DNA from: Vibrio litoralis DSM 17657
Lineage (GTDB): Bacteria > Pseudomonadota > Gammaproteobacteria > Enterobacterales > Vibrionaceae
DNA: 64,000 bases
Direction: 5' to 3'
Assembly (NCBI RefSeq): GCF_000426765.1
Contig: NZ_AUFZ01000005.1
Coordinates: 1-64,000, forward strand
The notes beneath the pieces were generated by a model, which was not told where the DNA came from, searched no databases, and saw only the letters and a list, made by a program, of their open reading frames with translations. The translations under genes and the position numbers were made by a program. Below are positions 6,970 through 17,521 of this stretch, in pieces (positions within the stretch are counted from its first letter, which is position 1; every line of letters begins with the position of its first letter).

Positions 6970-9575
6970 AACAACGCGGGTAGAACCGTTAGGCTGTAAA
7001 CCAGCAAGAAGCCAATCGCAATAGTCAGTAAGAAACCAATGCTGAACATACCGCGGTGATCGGCCAGTAATAATGAACCGAAAGTCACTATGGTCGTGAG
7101 TGAGCTTAATATGGCGGCTTTGGGTGTTGAAGATTGGTAGAAGGCTTTTACTGAACCTACTTCGCGGAAACGTTCCACAATATGAATGCCGTTATCTACG
7201 CCTAATCCAAAGATCAATGGGATCACGATGATATTCGCCATGTTAAGTGAAAAGCCACTCCAATGGGCGACCGCCATGGTTGATAGGGTTGTCAGCAGTA
7301 GTGGAATAAAGCTCAGCATCACATCTCTCTTATGCTTCAGAGCAAACAATAACACTAAAGCAATTAAGGCTAATGAATAGCAAGTGGCTTGCATGAAAGC
7401 TTGGGTAATAATCTTGCCCACTTGTTGCTCGGCGACTGGGCGTCCGGTGGCATTAGGCGCAACCGCCTGTACCGCATCAATAAACTCATTTAACTGTTTT
7501 ACATCCCGCATATCACCAGATGGATAAGCAACCACCAATGCGTAATCTTGGTTGTAATAACGCTGTGCAAGTTGCGTTGGAATGTCATTAATAGTGGCGG
7601 GTGGTGCTTGCATCATTTGTTTAAAATTTTGCTGTATTTGAGCTAAAGGTTGCAGGGCTTGCAGCGAAATTGCCTGATAAATTTCAGTTTGATTAGCGGT
7701 TTTTAACCAATGTAATGTGTGGCTTGAAAGGGCATCTTTATAAGGTGATGTTTCTAGTTTTTCCGCAAGCTGAATTGGCGTGATGCCTTTAGCTTCAGGC
7801 GATGCCGGCTGATTTATGGTTTGTGACAATGTCACTATTTTTTTGTTGCGATCTTGTGGTAAGAACGAATTAATCGAAAGTGCATTGCTAACTTCAGGGA
7901 GTTTGGCGAGTTGTTGCTGCCACTGTTGTGCTTGCTCTGGCGTTTTTGCCAACATCATCATTTGATAGCTTGAAGTTAAGCCTTGTTGCTGGATTTCTTC
8001 TAGGGTGTTTACCGATTCTGATTTTGGTGATTTAAGCACTAAGGTTGAGAAATCGAATTTCATTTGGCTAGCACCAATGCCTGCGACGATGAGCAACACT
8101 ACTGCGATACCAATCACCAGTTTATGATGCTCAACTAACCAATAACCTTCATCACTATGTTCTTGTTCAATGGCTTGTTGTTTCTTTCTCGGGTAACCAA
8201 ATAGGAAGAAAAACACAGGGATCACGCTGAAAGTCGCGACTAGTCCCATCAACATACCCGCGGCTGAAATAATGCCGAGTTCAGCAAGCCCAGTATAAGC
8301 GGTAGGGTAAAAGCCTAAAAAGCCGATTGCAGAAGTCAGGGCGCATAAGCTGAGGGGCGTTAATGTTCCGCGAATAGAAGTTAGTAAAGTGGCTTGATTA
8401 TTGGCATGTAAGCCTTGTTCTTCACGAATACGTAAACAAAAGTGAATTGAGAAGTCGACACCTAGGCCGATGAACATTACTAAGAACACAATTGAAATCG
8501 TGTTGTAGTTACCAACCAGCCATAAACCTAGAGCAAGCGTCCAGACTAGGCCGACAATCACCGCAACATAACTCGCCGCGATAATGCGCAGTGAGCGAAT
8601 ACCAAAGCCTAAAACCACGATTAAGCCAATTAGAGACATAGTACCGGCTAATTTTACGCTATGGTTTGCATCTTTAATTTCATCAAAATCTAAAGCGGTT
8701 TGTCCTGTTAATCGGATTTGAACGCCCGACACATCACTATATTGGCTAATAATGTTCTGTGCGGTTTCCATGATGAAGCGGTTAGGTTCTTTTTGAGAAC
8801 GATCGGGTTCGGCATTAATCGAAATGATTTGGTAGCTTGTTTGTTTCGTTTCAGGAAAGAGCAGTGAAAACCAGTTTACACCTTGAGTGGCTGTGTTTTT
8901 CTGAGTAGCCGTTTTTTGCTGACTAATCGCTTTTTGCTGATGATCCGCAGATTGGTTTGATTCTGACACTTGATTCAATGCTTGTATTAATAAGCGTGCA
9001 GCATTGTCATCTTTTGACTCTACCGCTTGATTAAGTTGAGCAAGAAGCTGCTTGGCCGGCAAAGTAGGATCGGCTTGAGATTGGCTCATACTGGCACGTT
9101 GCAGTCTTGGCATTAACGAGGCTAGATTTTGCGAGAAGTCGTTAAACTCTTGGTCGGATAAAAACCACAGCGCTTGTTGTTTTAGCCAAGGTAGTGTCGA
9201 TGGTGCGAACACATCTTTAAAGCTTGGTTGCTGAGTAAAGTCGTTGGTTAAGTTCTCGGTAACTTGCTGAACCTGTTGGCGATCATCGCCAGACACTACT
9301 ATTACAAGGGAGCTTTCTGAGTCGCTAAACGTTTGAGTAGTTTTATCTAGGTTATCTCGCCAAGGAGCATCTTGTTTGACTAAATGATTGAGATCCGAAT
9401 CGACGGAAAAGTGCTTTTGGCTGTATATCACACTGATATAGGTGGTAATGCAGATGAGTAGTAGGCCAAGCCAATAAGGCCAAGATTGGCGTGTAAATCT
9501 AGAGTGCTTTGTTGATGTGTCAGGTAGTTCTTGAGAGTCCGATTTGGAATGCTGAGAAAGAGTCATGGGCTTCAC
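6945..9575 (-). CDS. RND-superfamily (MMPL) exporter, 876 aa
   Basis: This inner-membrane transporter has the two-fold RND layout. TM1 lies near 33-52, then a large periplasmic loop, a bundle of TMs (about 310-470), TM7 near 485-505, a second periplasmic loop and a final bundle (about 735-870). The conserved SFIVVLG-type and GLGVDFSIHF / GLGVDNGIHIVERF segments mark the two halves, with Asp residues likely to relay protons. It belongs to the COG1033 'predicted RND exporter' group (HAE3-like); substrates, perhaps lipids or hopanoid-like molecules, are unknown. GTG 9575 or ATG 9566 could start it. No membrane-fusion partner is adjacent. The C-terminus lies in a tandem repeat. Confidence 0.9.
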   Translation of the reverse strand: MKPMTLSQHSKSDSQELPDTSTKHSRFTRQSWPYWLGLLLICITTYISVIYSQKHFSVDSDLNHLVKQDAPWRDNLDKTTQTFSDSESSLVIVVSGDDRQQVQQVTENLTNDFTQQPSFKDVFAPSTLPWLKQQALWFLSDQEFNDFSQNLASLMPRLQRASMSQSQADPTLPAKQLLAQLNQAVESKDDNAARLLIQALNQVSESNQSADHQQKAISQQKTATQKNTATQGVNWFSLLFPETKQTSYQIISINAEPDRSQKEPNRFIMETAQNIISQYSDVSGVQIRLTGQTALDFDEIKDANHSVKLAGTMSLIGLIVVLGFGIRSLRIIAASYVAVIVGLVWTLALGLWLVGNYNTISIVFLVMFIGLGVDFSIHFCLRIREEQGLHANNQATLLTSIRGTLTPLSLCALTSAIGFLGFYPTAYTGLAELGIISAAGMLMGLVATFSVIPVFFFLFGYPRKKQQAIEQEHSDEGYWLVEHHKLVIGIAVVLLIVAGIGASQMKFDFSTLVLKSPKSESVNTLEEIQQQGLTSSYQMMMLAKTPEQAQQWQQQLAKLPEVSNALSINSFLPQDRNKKIVTLSQTINQPASPEAKGITPIQLAEKLETSPYKDALSSHTLHWLKTANQTEIYQAISLQALQPLAQIQQNFKQMMQAPPATINDIPTQLAQRYYNQDYALVVAYPSGDMRDVKQLNEFIDAVQAVAPNATGRPVAEQQVGKIITQAFMQATCYSLALIALVLLFALKHKRDVMLSFIPLLLTTLSTMAVAHWSGFSLNMANIIVIPLIFGLGVDNGIHIVERFREVGSVKAFYQSSTPKAAILSSLTTIVTFGSLLLADHRGMFSIGFLLTIAIGFLLVYSLTVLPALLFSTKKAV

Positions 9576-9705
9576 TAGATGGTCTTCATTGAGAATGAAA
9601 GAGTATACCGTCTATTCTCAGAAGAGAAAAATGCGTGATCATTATGAACTTCTATAAGTTATTGATATGGTGATAGGGTCATCAATGGGGATTATGGAGG
9701 CAAAT

Positions 9706-10398
9706 GTGAAAACAGTTGGAATGATAGGCGGCATGAGTTGGGAGTCGACGGTTAGTTATTATAAAGCGCTAAATGAAGGTATTAAGGCAGAACTAGGAGG
9801 ATTACATTCTGCCAAGATCTGCTTATACAGTGTCGATTTTTCTGAGATAGAGGCTTTGCAGCACCAAGGGAAATGGGATGAAACGGCGGTGATTTTGTCT
9901 AAGGCGGCTCAATCGGTAGAAGCTGGTGGTGCCGATTGTCTGCTTATTTGTACCAATACAATGCATAAAGTTGCGCCTCAAATTGAAGCTAACATTACAA
10001 TTCCTATTTTACATATTGCGGATGCGACCGCTGAACAATTACTGAGTGATGGCGTTACTAAAGTAGGCTTGCTTGGAACTCGCTTTACCATGGAGCAGGA
10101 TTTTTATAAGCGTCGCTTAGTTGATAAGTTCGGTATTGAAGTCTTGGTACCAAACGAAGACGATCGCGACGTGATCCACTCGGTGATCTATGAAGAACTG
10201 TGCCAAGGTGTGGTGGATGCTGAATCGAGGAAAAGTTACCTTGAAGTGGTTGACCGTTTAGCATCACAAGGTGCGCAAGCGGTGATACTAGGCTGTACTG
10301 AAATTGCATTGCTCATTAATCAAAACCACACAAATGTGCCGTTATACGATACGACTAAAATTCATGCTGACTATGCCGTGAAGTGGGCGATTAGCTAA
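9706..10398 (+). CDS. Aspartate/glutamate racemase family protein
   Basis: The protein has the two-cysteine racemase pattern: LLICTNTMH near residue 85 and ILGCTEIALL near 197 carry the general acid/base Cys pair. It begins VGMIGGMSWEST, the substrate-binding N-terminus of the YgeA/RacX group, which interconverts L- and D-amino acids without PLP. I place the start at the GTG at 9706, which has GGAGG at 9696-9700 with 5-nt spacing. An upstream ATG at 9667 would add 13 residues but has no comparable site. Substrate (Asp, Glu, Lys, homoserine) cannot be told from sequence. Confidence 0.88.
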   Translation: MKTVGMIGGMSWESTVSYYKALNEGIKAELGGLHSAKICLYSVDFSEIEALQHQGKWDETAVILSKAAQSVEAGGADCLLICTNTMHKVAPQIEANITIPILHIADATAEQLLSDGVTKVGLLGTRFTMEQDFYKRRLVDKFGIEVLVPNEDDRDVIHSVIYEELCQGVVDAESRKSYLEVVDRLASQGAQAVILGCTEIALLINQNHTNVPLYDTTKIHADYAVKWAIS

Positions 10399-10400
10399 TT

Positions 10401-10424
10401 TATACCTAGGTGGCTTCAAGATGC
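10401..10424. repeat. Half-copy of a dispersed palindromic repeat
   Basis: TATACCTAGGTGGCTTCAAG plus ATGC resembles one arm of the TATACCCAAGTNACTTCAAG repeat that is complete at 56540-56597 and 56817-56876. Confidence 0.6.
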
Positions 10425-10463
10425 AGAATTCAGAGCTATCATCCAAACCTTTAGGCAATAAAA

Positions 10464-10490
10464 AACGCTGACATCAGTCAGCGTTATTTT
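10464..10490. terminator. Bidirectional terminator between convergent genes
   Basis: AACGCTGAC (10464-10472) and GTCAGCGTT (10477-10485) form a 9-bp stem with loop ATCA, with A-run before and T-rich tract after. It serves the racemase gene and the convergent DUF3069 gene. Confidence 0.85.
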
Positions 10491-10531
10491 TATTTACTTA
10501 CTTATACTGGAATACTTGGCTCTAGCGGCGA

Positions 10532-10990
10532 TTAAGCTTGCTCTGCAAAGATTTCCATAAAGTCTTTTTTCAAGATAGGGTCACGGCGTGCTTTTTTAAG
10601 CTGCTTAACCATATCTTTTACGCAATTTTGTAGTACTTTGTCTAGTAGGCTTGCGCGATATTCTTGTTGCTCTTCTTCGCTCATATCGTCACGCATTTTT
10701 AGCGTTTCGAACTCTTGCATGAAATCGATAGCAGCAAAAGTTTGGCCTACCGAGATCAAAGCATGGAATTGTTCGAAGTTATCTAAAATATTTTGCGCGC
10801 TGCCTGGTAGATCATCCCATACATCACGAACGGCTTCTTCTGAAACTTCATGAATTGAAGTAACCATAGGTACAGCTTGCTCTGGTACTTGTTCGAACTC
10901 GATAAGGTGGCGAAGTTCTGGCGAATAAGTGCTTAGATCAATGGCTTCCACTGACTCTTCTGTAACGTTTACTTCTTGTTGTTCTGACAT
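10532..10990 (-). CDS. DUF3069 domain protein, 152 aa
   Basis: This acidic, helical, cytosolic protein has no signal peptide or catalytic motif. Its features are DDLPGSAQNILDNFEQFHALISVGQTF in the middle and a basic C-terminal stretch KQLKKARRDPILKKDFMEIF. I associate it with DUF3069, a family found in Vibrio and relatives with no known role. AGGTTTCCTTATGTC-type context gives a clear ribosome site (AAGGAA reading leftwards) before the ATG at 10990. It lies alone between the racemase terminator and selO and is transcribed in the same direction as selO. Confidence 0.8.
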   Translation of the reverse strand: MSEQQEVNVTEESVEAIDLSTYSPELRHLIEFEQVPEQAVPMVTSIHEVSEEAVRDVWDDLPGSAQNILDNFEQFHALISVGQTFAAIDFMQEFETLKMRDDMSEEEQQEYRASLLDKVLQNCVKDMVKQLKKARRDPILKKDFMEIFAEQA

Positions 10991-11051
10991 AAGGAAACCT
11001 CATTTAATTCTGCACAATGGTGCTGCTCAGCCTGCATTATGGATAAGCTTG

Positions 11052-12503
11052 CTACGAAGAGCAACTGATCTCAAGTTCATGTGCCCAAGAAGGCGGCAGA
11101 TTTGAATATTGATCATACTCTGGCTGCTCATCATAAGGGTTTTGTAGCAAGGTAAATAATGTTTCTACTTCAGAGTAGTCGCCATCTTCCGCTTTATCGA
11201 TAGCGATTTGAGCAAGGTGATTACGCAGAATGTATTTAGGGTTGTGAGTTCTCATTGCTTCGCAGCGCTCAGTATCGCTTTGTGTTTCTAAAGTTAGCCG
11301 CTGTTGGTATTGCTCTAGCCAGGTTTTCGCGGCTTCACGATCTAGAACCAAATCAATCACAGGCTGAATGCCTTGACTATCGAGCATAGAAAGCTGACGG
11401 AAAAAGCGAGTGTAGTCGACTTTGTTTTTGGCTAGTAGAGCAAACATTTCACCAAATAACTCAGGATCTTGCTCTTGCTTGGTTTGCAATCCAATTTTCT
11501 GACGCATCAAACGACTGAATTCACGGTTAAGTTCCGGTTCGTAGAGTGCGAGAGCGTCATCTAAATCACTACGCTCAATTAATGGTGACAAAGAGTGAGC
11601 GAGGGCGGTTAAGTTCCATAATCCAATATTCGGCTGATTGGCGAAGGAGTAACGGCCTTGGTAATCAGAATGGTTGCAGATAAAACTTGGATCGTAGTTA
11701 TCTAAAAAGCCAAATGGCCCAAAATCGAAGGTTTGTCCTAGTATCGACATGTTATCGGTATTGAGCACCCCATGAGCAAAACCAAAGGCATTCCATTTGG
11801 CAAATAATTGAGCGGTAGAAATGACCACTTGCTGTAGCATGGCAGCGTAAGGTTTTTCTTGTTGTTGGCATTCAGGAAAGTGATTGCTTAAGGTATGTTC
11901 AGCCAGCTCTTTAAGTTGTTCGTGTTGACCTGTATAAAAGCAGTGCTCGAAATGACCAAAGCGGATATGGCTTTCTGCAAGGCGAATACAAATTGCACCC
12001 GTTTCGGTTTTTTCACGATAAACCAGAGTCTCGCTATTGATTAATCCTAGTGCGCGAGTCGTGGGAATACCTAAGTGATGCAAGGCTTCAGAGCATAGAT
12101 ACTCACGGATACTAGAACGAAGAACGGCTCGACCATCACCTTGGCGAGAAAAGGGCGTTAAGCCAGCACCTTTAACATGAATATCGTAACGTCTCCCATC
12201 GTTTGCTTTGATCTCTGCCATCAATAAGCCGCGACCATCACCTAAGTCTGGGTTGTAATAGCCAAACTGATGGCCAGCGTATTTCATGGCGATCGGTTTA
12301 AATTCTTCAGGAAGAGTAATTCCGGAAAAAGCATTGAGCATTTCTGTATTATGCTCTGTAGGGAGTTGGAGTGATTCAGCAAACTCATGGTTCCAATGAA
12401 CCCAATGAGGGCGACTTAATGGTGACGGCGTAACACCTTGGTAGAAGGACTCTGATAATCCATGAAAATGATAACTAAACTGTGCGCTAGACCAAGACGA
12501 CAT
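11052..12503 (-). CDS. selO: Protein adenylyltransferase SelO (YdiU family)
   Basis: The 483-aa protein has the inverted pseudokinase fold of SelO. Visible are KYAGHQFG, the [12 protein letters not shown] glycine loop, the [34 protein letters not shown] block, and the catalytic region [25 protein letters not shown] with its Asp residues. Family members transfer AMP from ATP to Ser/Thr/Tyr of redox-related proteins. The C-terminus ends ISCSS, the cysteine form of the Sec-containing tail seen in some SelO proteins, which is thought to form a regulatory disulfide. Length matches the E. coli enzyme (478 aa). Start ATG 12503. Confidence 0.95.
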   Translation of the reverse strand: MSSWSSAQFSYHFHGLSESFYQGVTPSPLSRPHWVHWNHEFAESLQLPTEHNTEMLNAFSGITLPEEFKPIAMKYAGHQFGYYNPDLGDGRGLLMAEIKANDGRRYDIHVKGAGLTPFSRQGDGRAVLRSSIREYLCSEALHHLGIPTTRALGLINSETLVYREKTETGAICIRLAESHIRFGHFEHCFYTGQHEQLKELAEHTLSNHFPECQQQEKPYAAMLQQVVISTAQLFAKWNAFGFAHGVLNTDNMSILGQTFDFGPFGFLDNYDPSFICNHSDYQGRYSFANQPNIGLWNLTALAHSLSPLIERSDLDDALALYEPELNREFSRLMRQKIGLQTKQEQDPELFGEMFALLAKNKVDYTRFFRQLSMLDSQGIQPVIDLVLDREAAKTWLEQYQQRLTLETQSDTERCEAMRTHNPKYILRNHLAQIAIDKAEDGDYSEVETLFTLLQNPYDEQPEYDQYSNLPPSWAHELEISCSS

Positions 12504-12627
12504 AACGTAACCCCCTTTATTTTGTCTAGATAAATTAGCATACTAACAAGCAATGGAATACTTAGGCAAAATAAGGTTAATGGCGGTGGATGCCGTATAA
12601 CTACTTTATTATAGATAAGGGAATTGA

Positions 12628-13614
12628 ATGGCTTCATCTTTAACGACAAACTTTTCCATTAACCTTTTATTCGTCTTCTTTTTTTCGTCTTACTCATTAG
12701 CTGCACAGAAAGCGCCTTCACGTGCTCAGGAAAGTTTTTCGACTGCGATTGTATTAACCGATAGTGAAGCAATCACATTTGGTATTCAAAATTTTAATCC
12801 TAATTCATTTCGTGTTTTTGAAAATGATGACATTGGAGATGATGCCTCGCTAGACCTTCGTAACCGAGTTTCTGTTACGACATTGCCTTATTCTTGGGTT
12901 ATTGATAGTCCGAGTCCTTATTTTCAACATGAGTTTTCGGTGCGGGCAGGCTATGTCAATTTTGAAAATGAAATTAGCTTAGATGAGCGTCCTGACTTGC
13001 CAGCAGATCATGATCAAAATGAGGTGTTTGATGGCTTTTTTCAATACAGATTAATTTGGAATATCACGGATACTTGGAATATAAAATATGGCCTAGGTAA
13101 TCATTTGATGTACTTTAAAAATGATCACAGCTATAACAGTGCAGAGAGTCAGCAGTTACAATCTCAGTTGGATGGTTATGTTTATAATGTGTCGAGCCGA
13201 GCGTATATCGCCGAGCCAAATATTGAATTGAATTATGAACTTTACCGTAAATGGGGTTATTGGAAGTACACCTCTTCTTTTAACTACTTCTACGGTAAAG
13301 TGTGGGATCAAAACCGAGAGTATGAGTTTGGTAACCCTAAAGGTTGGTATATGGTCAATGGCTTGAAGGCGAATTATAGGCTTGCCAATTGGTTTGGTTA
13401 TATACCTTCAGCATATACCAGTGTAAAACGTATCGATTTAAGCGGCGATCCTGAGGCTTCTTTAGGTACGGATAAATATTATGAGTTATCTTTGGGGGTA
13501 CTCTTAACGCCACCTATATTGAGAGATTTTGTTGATAATGTCGGTATAGGTATAAGCATAAATTATGGTAGTGCGTTGAAAGGCGGAAGTTTAGTTTTAT
13601 TTTTTAATGAATAA
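12628..13614 (+). CDS. Exported outer-membrane beta-barrel-like protein
   Basis: A signal peptide (hydrophobic residues about 10-25, likely cut after SLAA) leads a 300-residue mature chain rich in aromatic, alternating beta-strand segments: YFQHEFSVRAGYVNFE, DGFFQYRLIW, WNIKYGLGNHLMYF, WKYTSSFNYFYGKVW, YYELSLGVLL. It ends LVLFFNE, close to the aromatic C-terminal signature of outer-membrane barrels. It resembles the Vibrio 'solitary outer membrane autotransporter beta-barrel' group; I am moderately sure of this. GGGAATTG context gives a modest ribosome site. It is divergent from selO and stands alone. Confidence 0.75.
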   Translation: MASSLTTNFSINLLFVFFFSSYSLAAQKAPSRAQESFSTAIVLTDSEAITFGIQNFNPNSFRVFENDDIGDDASLDLRNRVSVTTLPYSWVIDSPSPYFQHEFSVRAGYVNFENEISLDERPDLPADHDQNEVFDGFFQYRLIWNITDTWNIKYGLGNHLMYFKNDHSYNSAESQQLQSQLDGYVYNVSSRAYIAEPNIELNYELYRKWGYWKYTSSFNYFYGKVWDQNREYEFGNPKGWYMVNGLKANYRLANWFGYIPSAYTSVKRIDLSGDPEASLGTDKYYELSLGVLLTPPILRDFVDNVGIGISINYGSALKGGSLVLFFNE

Positions 13615-13636
13615 AGTTTTATTCTTGCTGAAACTC

Positions 13637-13677
13637 GCATCTGGAAGTTACTTAGGTATAAGTTACTTGGGTAGATA
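13637..13677. repeat. Partial copies of the dispersed palindromic repeat
   Basis: GCATCTGGAAGTTACTTAGG and AAGTTACTTGGGTAGATA are two adjacent right-arm fragments of the repeat described at 56540. They lie between the barrel gene and the HlyU-family gene. Confidence 0.55.
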
Positions 13678-13718
13678 AGTTTCATTAGGTTGATAGGTTG
13701 AATAGAGAGGATAGAGCA

Positions 13719-13994
13719 TTGGGATTTTTGTCGAAGTTATTTGGTGGTAGCAAAGCGTCAGTAAAGAAAGAAGTAGAACCAATTGAGTACAATGGCTTTT
13801 TAATTTACCCAGAACCTATCGCGGAAGGCGGTCAATTTCGAATTGCTGGACAAATAACCAAAGAAATTGATGGTGAAGTTAAAAGTCATCGGTTTATACG
13901 CTCAGATGTATTGTCTTCTGAATCAGATGCTTGTGAATTAATGGTCAAGAAATCAAAGATGTTTATTGACCAATCATCCGGCAAGATTTTTTGA
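13719..13994 (+). CDS. HlyU-family (PF10115) protein, 91 aa
   Basis: Sequence from the proposed TTG start reads MGFLSKLFGGSKASVKKEVEP, followed by the compact YNGFLIYPEPIAEGGQFRIAG...KSHRFIRSDVLSS core of the PF10115 'HlyU' family. The name comes from a haemolysin activator, but the family is distinct from the ArsR-type HlyU and its DNA binding is doubtful. AGAGAGG at 13704-13710 lies 8 nt before the TTG. A TTG at 13698 would lengthen it by 7 residues without better signals. It is monocistronic. Confidence 0.8.
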   Translation: MGFLSKLFGGSKASVKKEVEPIEYNGFLIYPEPIAEGGQFRIAGQITKEIDGEVKSHRFIRSDVLSSESDACELMVKKSKMFIDQSSGKIF

Positions 13995-14304
13995 TTCAAT
14001 TGAATGTTTAATCAGCATTTTATGACTTATCACATGGAGATTTTCTACACAAATGTATGGCGTGCATATCAGGTATGACCTGTTATTGTGATCAATCTGT
14101 TGTTTTTTTACGTCATAAGAGTGAGAATCGTCAAACTTAGAGTTATATGTCATATAAAAATGTTTTTTTATTACATTGAACTTACGGTTACTATCTTTAA
14201 CTGTTATCTCTTAGATTAAGTTGATCTTAATTAAAGGGCGATGCCCAGAGATGAGTTTAAATAGTAGACTACAAATTTATTGTGCCAATGTTCAAGGAAT
14301 AGCT
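13995..14304. other. Upstream region of pntAB
   Basis: This A+T-rich region of about 310 bp contains no convincing gene. It includes T-runs near 14103 and 14163, and an in-frame extension of pntA starting at 14221 that lacks a good ribosome site. The pntAB promoter should be here; no known operator was recognised. Confidence 0.5.
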
Positions 14305-15858
14305 ATGCAGATTGGTGTACCAAAAGAAATACTCGCGGGTGAAGCGCGAGTTGCTGCCACGCCGAAAACGGTTGAGCAGCTTTTAAAACTAGGCTTTACC
14401 GTCGCAGTTGAGTCAGGAGCGGGTGCTCTTGCCAGCTTTGACGATGCAGCCTTCGAAGCCGCAGGTGCTTCAATTGTTAATACTGAAGAAGTGTGGAAGT
14501 CAGGCTTGATCCTGAAAGTAAATGCGCCACGTATTAACGATGAAACAGGTGTGGATGAATTTGATCTTATTCAAGAAGGTGCGAGCCTAGTTAGCTTTAT
14601 TTGGCCAGCTCAAAATGAAGAGCTACTGAATAAACTGGCGACCAAAAACATTAATGTTATGGCGATGGATTCTGTGCCGCGTATTTCTCGCGCGCAATCG
14701 CTAGACGCATTGAGTTCAATGGCTAACATTGCAGGTTACCGAGCGGTAGTTGAAGCAGCTCATCAGTTTGGTCGTTTTTTTACTGGTCAAATTACCGCTG
14801 CAGGTAAAGTGCCACCAGCGAAAGTATTAGTTGCAGGTGCGGGCGTTGCCGGTCTTGCTGCAATCGGTGCTGCCGGTAGCCTAGGCGCTATCGTTCGTGC
14901 ATTTGATGTACGCCCTGAAGTAAAAGAGCAAGTCCAGTCAATGGGTGCCGAATTCTTAGAAGTTGATTTCAAAGAAGAGTCTGGCTCTGGTGATGGTTAC
15001 GCGAAAGAAATGTCTGAAGCGTTCAACAAAAAAGCTGAAGAGCTTTATGCTGAACAAGCGAAAGATGTTGATATCATCATTACAACGGCATTGATCCCTG
15101 GTCGTCCAGCGCCGAAGCTTATCACCAAAGAAATGGTTGATAGCATGAAAGCGGGTAGCGTGATTGTTGACCTTGCTGCTGCGAATGGCGGTAACTGTGC
15201 ATACACTGAAGCCGATAAAGTAATCACGACACCAAATGGTGTAACGATTATTGGTTACACAGACATGGTAGGTCGTTTGCCGACTCAATCTTCTCAGTTG
15301 TACGGTACAAACCTTGTAAACCTTCTTAAACTGCTTTGCAAAGAGAAAGATGGCAACATCAATATCGATTTTGATGATGTAGTACTTCGTGGCGTGACAG
15401 TAGTAAAAGAAGGCGAAGTAACATGGCCTGCGCCACCAATTAAGGTATCAGCGCAACCACAAGCCGCTGCAAAACCTCAAGCAGCACCAGAACCTAAAGT
15501 TGAAGAGCCTAAGTCACCCGCTAAGAAAGTGGTGGGTATGGTTGTTGCTGCCGGTGCGTTTGCTTGGGTTGCAAGTGTTGCGCCAGCTGCATTCCTTTCA
15601 CACTTTACTGTGTTTGTATTGGCCTGTGTGGTCGGTTACTACGTAGTTTGGAATGTTTCGCATTCACTGCATACTCCATTGATGTCGGTAACCAATGCTA
15701 TTTCTGGCATTATCGTTGTCGGTGCATTGTTGCAAATTGGACAAGGAAATACCTTGGTATCTGTCTTGTCTTTCATCGCTGTATTAATTGCGAGCATTAA
15801 CATTTTTGGTGGCTTTACCGTGACCAAACGTATGCTTGAAATGTTCCGTAAGAAATAG
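14305..15858 (+). CDS. pntA: NAD(P) transhydrogenase subunit alpha
   Basis: The 517-aa protein carries the dehydrogenase-like dI domain: [20 protein letters not shown] at the N-terminus, the Rossmann motif [18 protein letters not shown] near 175-192, [10 protein letters not shown] near 290. A Pro/Ala linker near 390-420 follows, then the four-TM dII half (about 425-515). With PntB it drives hydride transfer from NADH to NADP+ using the proton gradient in the inner membrane. The ATG at 14305 has CAAGGA 8 nt upstream and matches the family N-terminus. pntB follows after 9 nt. Confidence 0.97.
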   Translation: MQIGVPKEILAGEARVAATPKTVEQLLKLGFTVAVESGAGALASFDDAAFEAAGASIVNTEEVWKSGLILKVNAPRINDETGVDEFDLIQEGASLVSFIWPAQNEELLNKLATKNINVMAMDSVPRISRAQSLDALSSMANIAGYRAVVEAAHQFGRFFTGQITAAGKVPPAKVLVAGAGVAGLAAIGAAGSLGAIVRAFDVRPEVKEQVQSMGAEFLEVDFKEESGSGDGYAKEMSEAFNKKAEELYAEQAKDVDIIITTALIPGRPAPKLITKEMVDSMKAGSVIVDLAAANGGNCAYTEADKVITTPNGVTIIGYTDMVGRLPTQSSQLYGTNLVNLLKLLCKEKDGNINIDFDDVVLRGVTVVKEGEVTWPAPPIKVSAQPQAAAKPQAAPEPKVEEPKSPAKKVVGMVVAAGAFAWVASVAPAAFLSHFTVFVLACVVGYYVVWNVSHSLHTPLMSVTNAISGIIVVGALLQIGQGNTLVSVLSFIAVLIASINIFGGFTVTKRMLEMFRKK

Positions 15859-15867
15859 GAGTAACAT

Positions 15868-17250
15868 ATGTCTGCAGGATTAGTACAAGCGGCATACCTG
15901 GTTGCTGCTGTTCTTTTTATCATGAGCCTTGCTGGTCTATCTAAGCAAGATTCTGCTCGTGCTGGTAACTACTACGGTATTACTGGTATGGCGATCGCGT
16001 TGATCGCAACGATCTTTGGCCCTGATACTGGTAGCATTACTTGGATCATCATTGCGATGGTGATTGGTGGTGCGATTGGTATTTTCTACGCTAAGAAAGT
16101 AGAAATGACCGAAATGCCTGAGCTAGTGGCGATGCTGCATAGCTTTGTAGGTATGGCGGCTGTGTTAGTAGGCTACAACAGCTACTTAGACATGGGCACT
16201 ATGACTTTAAACCATGCTGAACACGTGATTCACCTAGTAGAAGTATTCTTAGGTGTATTCATCGGTACAGTAACCTTTAGTGGTTCGATTGTTGCTTTCT
16301 GTAAGCTACGTGGTCTAGTTTCATCTTCTGCGATGAATATTCCTCATAAGCACAAGTGGAACCTATTAGCATTGGTGACCTCAACGTTATTAATGATCTA
16401 CTTCGTTAATAACGATGGCAGCATGTTAGCGCTAATGGTTATGACAGCGATTGCATTGGTATTTGGTTATCACCTTGTATCATCAATTGGTGGCGCGGAT
16501 ATGCCAGTTGTGGTGTCAATGCTGAACTCATACTCAGGTTGGGCAGCGGCGGCAGCAGGTTTCATGCTAGCAAATGATCTACTTATCGTTACCGGTGCTC
16601 TAGTGGGTTCTTCTGGTGCGATTCTGTCTTACATCATGTGTAAAGCCATGAACCGTTCTTTTATCAGTGTTATTGCTGGTGGTTTCGGCGCAGCACCAAC
16701 CTCTACATCAAGCGATGAAGAGCAAGGTGAGTACCGAGAAACAACCGCTGAAGATGTGGCTGAAATGCTAAAAGACTCTAAGTCTGTGATCATCACTCCG
16801 GGATACGGAATGGCGGTTGCACAAGCACAGTACCCAGTTTACGAAATCACTGAAAAACTACGTGCACAAGGTATTGAAGTTCGCTTTGGTATTCACCCTG
16901 TAGCAGGTCGTCTACCAGGTCACATGAACGTATTATTAGCTGAAGCGAAAGTACCATACGATATCGTATTAGAAATGGATGAGATCAACGACGATTTCTC
17001 TGAAACAGATACGGTTCTAGTTATCGGTGCTAACGATACAGTTAACCCAGCAGCTCAAGAAGATCCAAACAGCCCAATCGCAGGCATGCCTGTACTGGAA
17101 GTTTGGAATGCGAAAAACGTGATTGTCTTTAAACGTTCAATGAACACAGGTTATGCCGGTGTACAAAACCCATTGTTCTTTAAAGAAAATACGCAAATGC
17201 TGTTTGGTGATGCTAAAGCCAGCGTAGATGCGATTGCGAAAGCGCTGTAA
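15868..17250 (+). CDS. pntB: NAD(P) transhydrogenase subunit beta
   Basis: The 460-aa protein has about nine TM segments (residues 1-260) forming the proton channel, including [25 protein letters not shown]. The C-terminal NADP(H)-binding dIII domain includes [49 protein letters not shown] and [18 protein letters not shown]. Length equals the E. coli subunit (462). AGGAGT precedes the ATG by 5 nt. It forms the transhydrogenase with PntA and is the last gene of the operon. Confidence 0.97.
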   Translation: MSAGLVQAAYLVAAVLFIMSLAGLSKQDSARAGNYYGITGMAIALIATIFGPDTGSITWIIIAMVIGGAIGIFYAKKVEMTEMPELVAMLHSFVGMAAVLVGYNSYLDMGTMTLNHAEHVIHLVEVFLGVFIGTVTFSGSIVAFCKLRGLVSSSAMNIPHKHKWNLLALVTSTLLMIYFVNNDGSMLALMVMTAIALVFGYHLVSSIGGADMPVVVSMLNSYSGWAAAAAGFMLANDLLIVTGALVGSSGAILSYIMCKAMNRSFISVIAGGFGAAPTSTSSDEEQGEYRETTAEDVAEMLKDSKSVIITPGYGMAVAQAQYPVYEITEKLRAQGIEVRFGIHPVAGRLPGHMNVLLAEAKVPYDIVLEMDEINDDFSETDTVLVIGANDTVNPAAQEDPNSPIAGMPVLEVWNAKNVIVFKRSMNTGYAGVQNPLFFKENTQMLFGDAKASVDAIAKAL

Positions 17251-17303
17251 TTAATAGTATTCGTTAATTAACACTATTCGTTAATTAGCAAGCTTCACAA
17301 TAG

Positions 17304-17335
17304 AAACCAGTTGCTGAAAAGTGACTGGTTTTTCT
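17304..17335 (+). terminator. Terminator of pntAB
   Basis: AAACCAGT (17304-17311) and ACTGGTTT (17324-17331) pair around a 12-nt loop and are followed by TTC. Just before it, TATTCGTTAATTA occurs twice within 17257-17288. Confidence 0.7.
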
Positions 17336-17521
17336 TATGTCTGAAACCTATTCATCAAAACACATATTTACAACTTGAGCCTTAAAAATGTAACGGCTGC
17401 AAGGCTTATCACAAAATCAGGACATTGAATCTCTAGAACACGGCAATTGTTAATAAAAAGTGGTATTTTCTTTGCCATCTTTTGGTTGTAGTCGTGTCCT
17501 GTCTTAAATAGGGTTGATGCC

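Noticed and set aside
14221..14304. 28-residue N-terminal extension of pntA
   Set aside because: The canonical PntA N-terminus begins at ATG 14305 with its own ribosome site; the extension is unlike the family.
14956..15288. Reverse-strand frames inside pntA and pntB
   Set aside because: They are antisense to strongly conserved transhydrogenase genes, with no ribosome sites or recognisable products.
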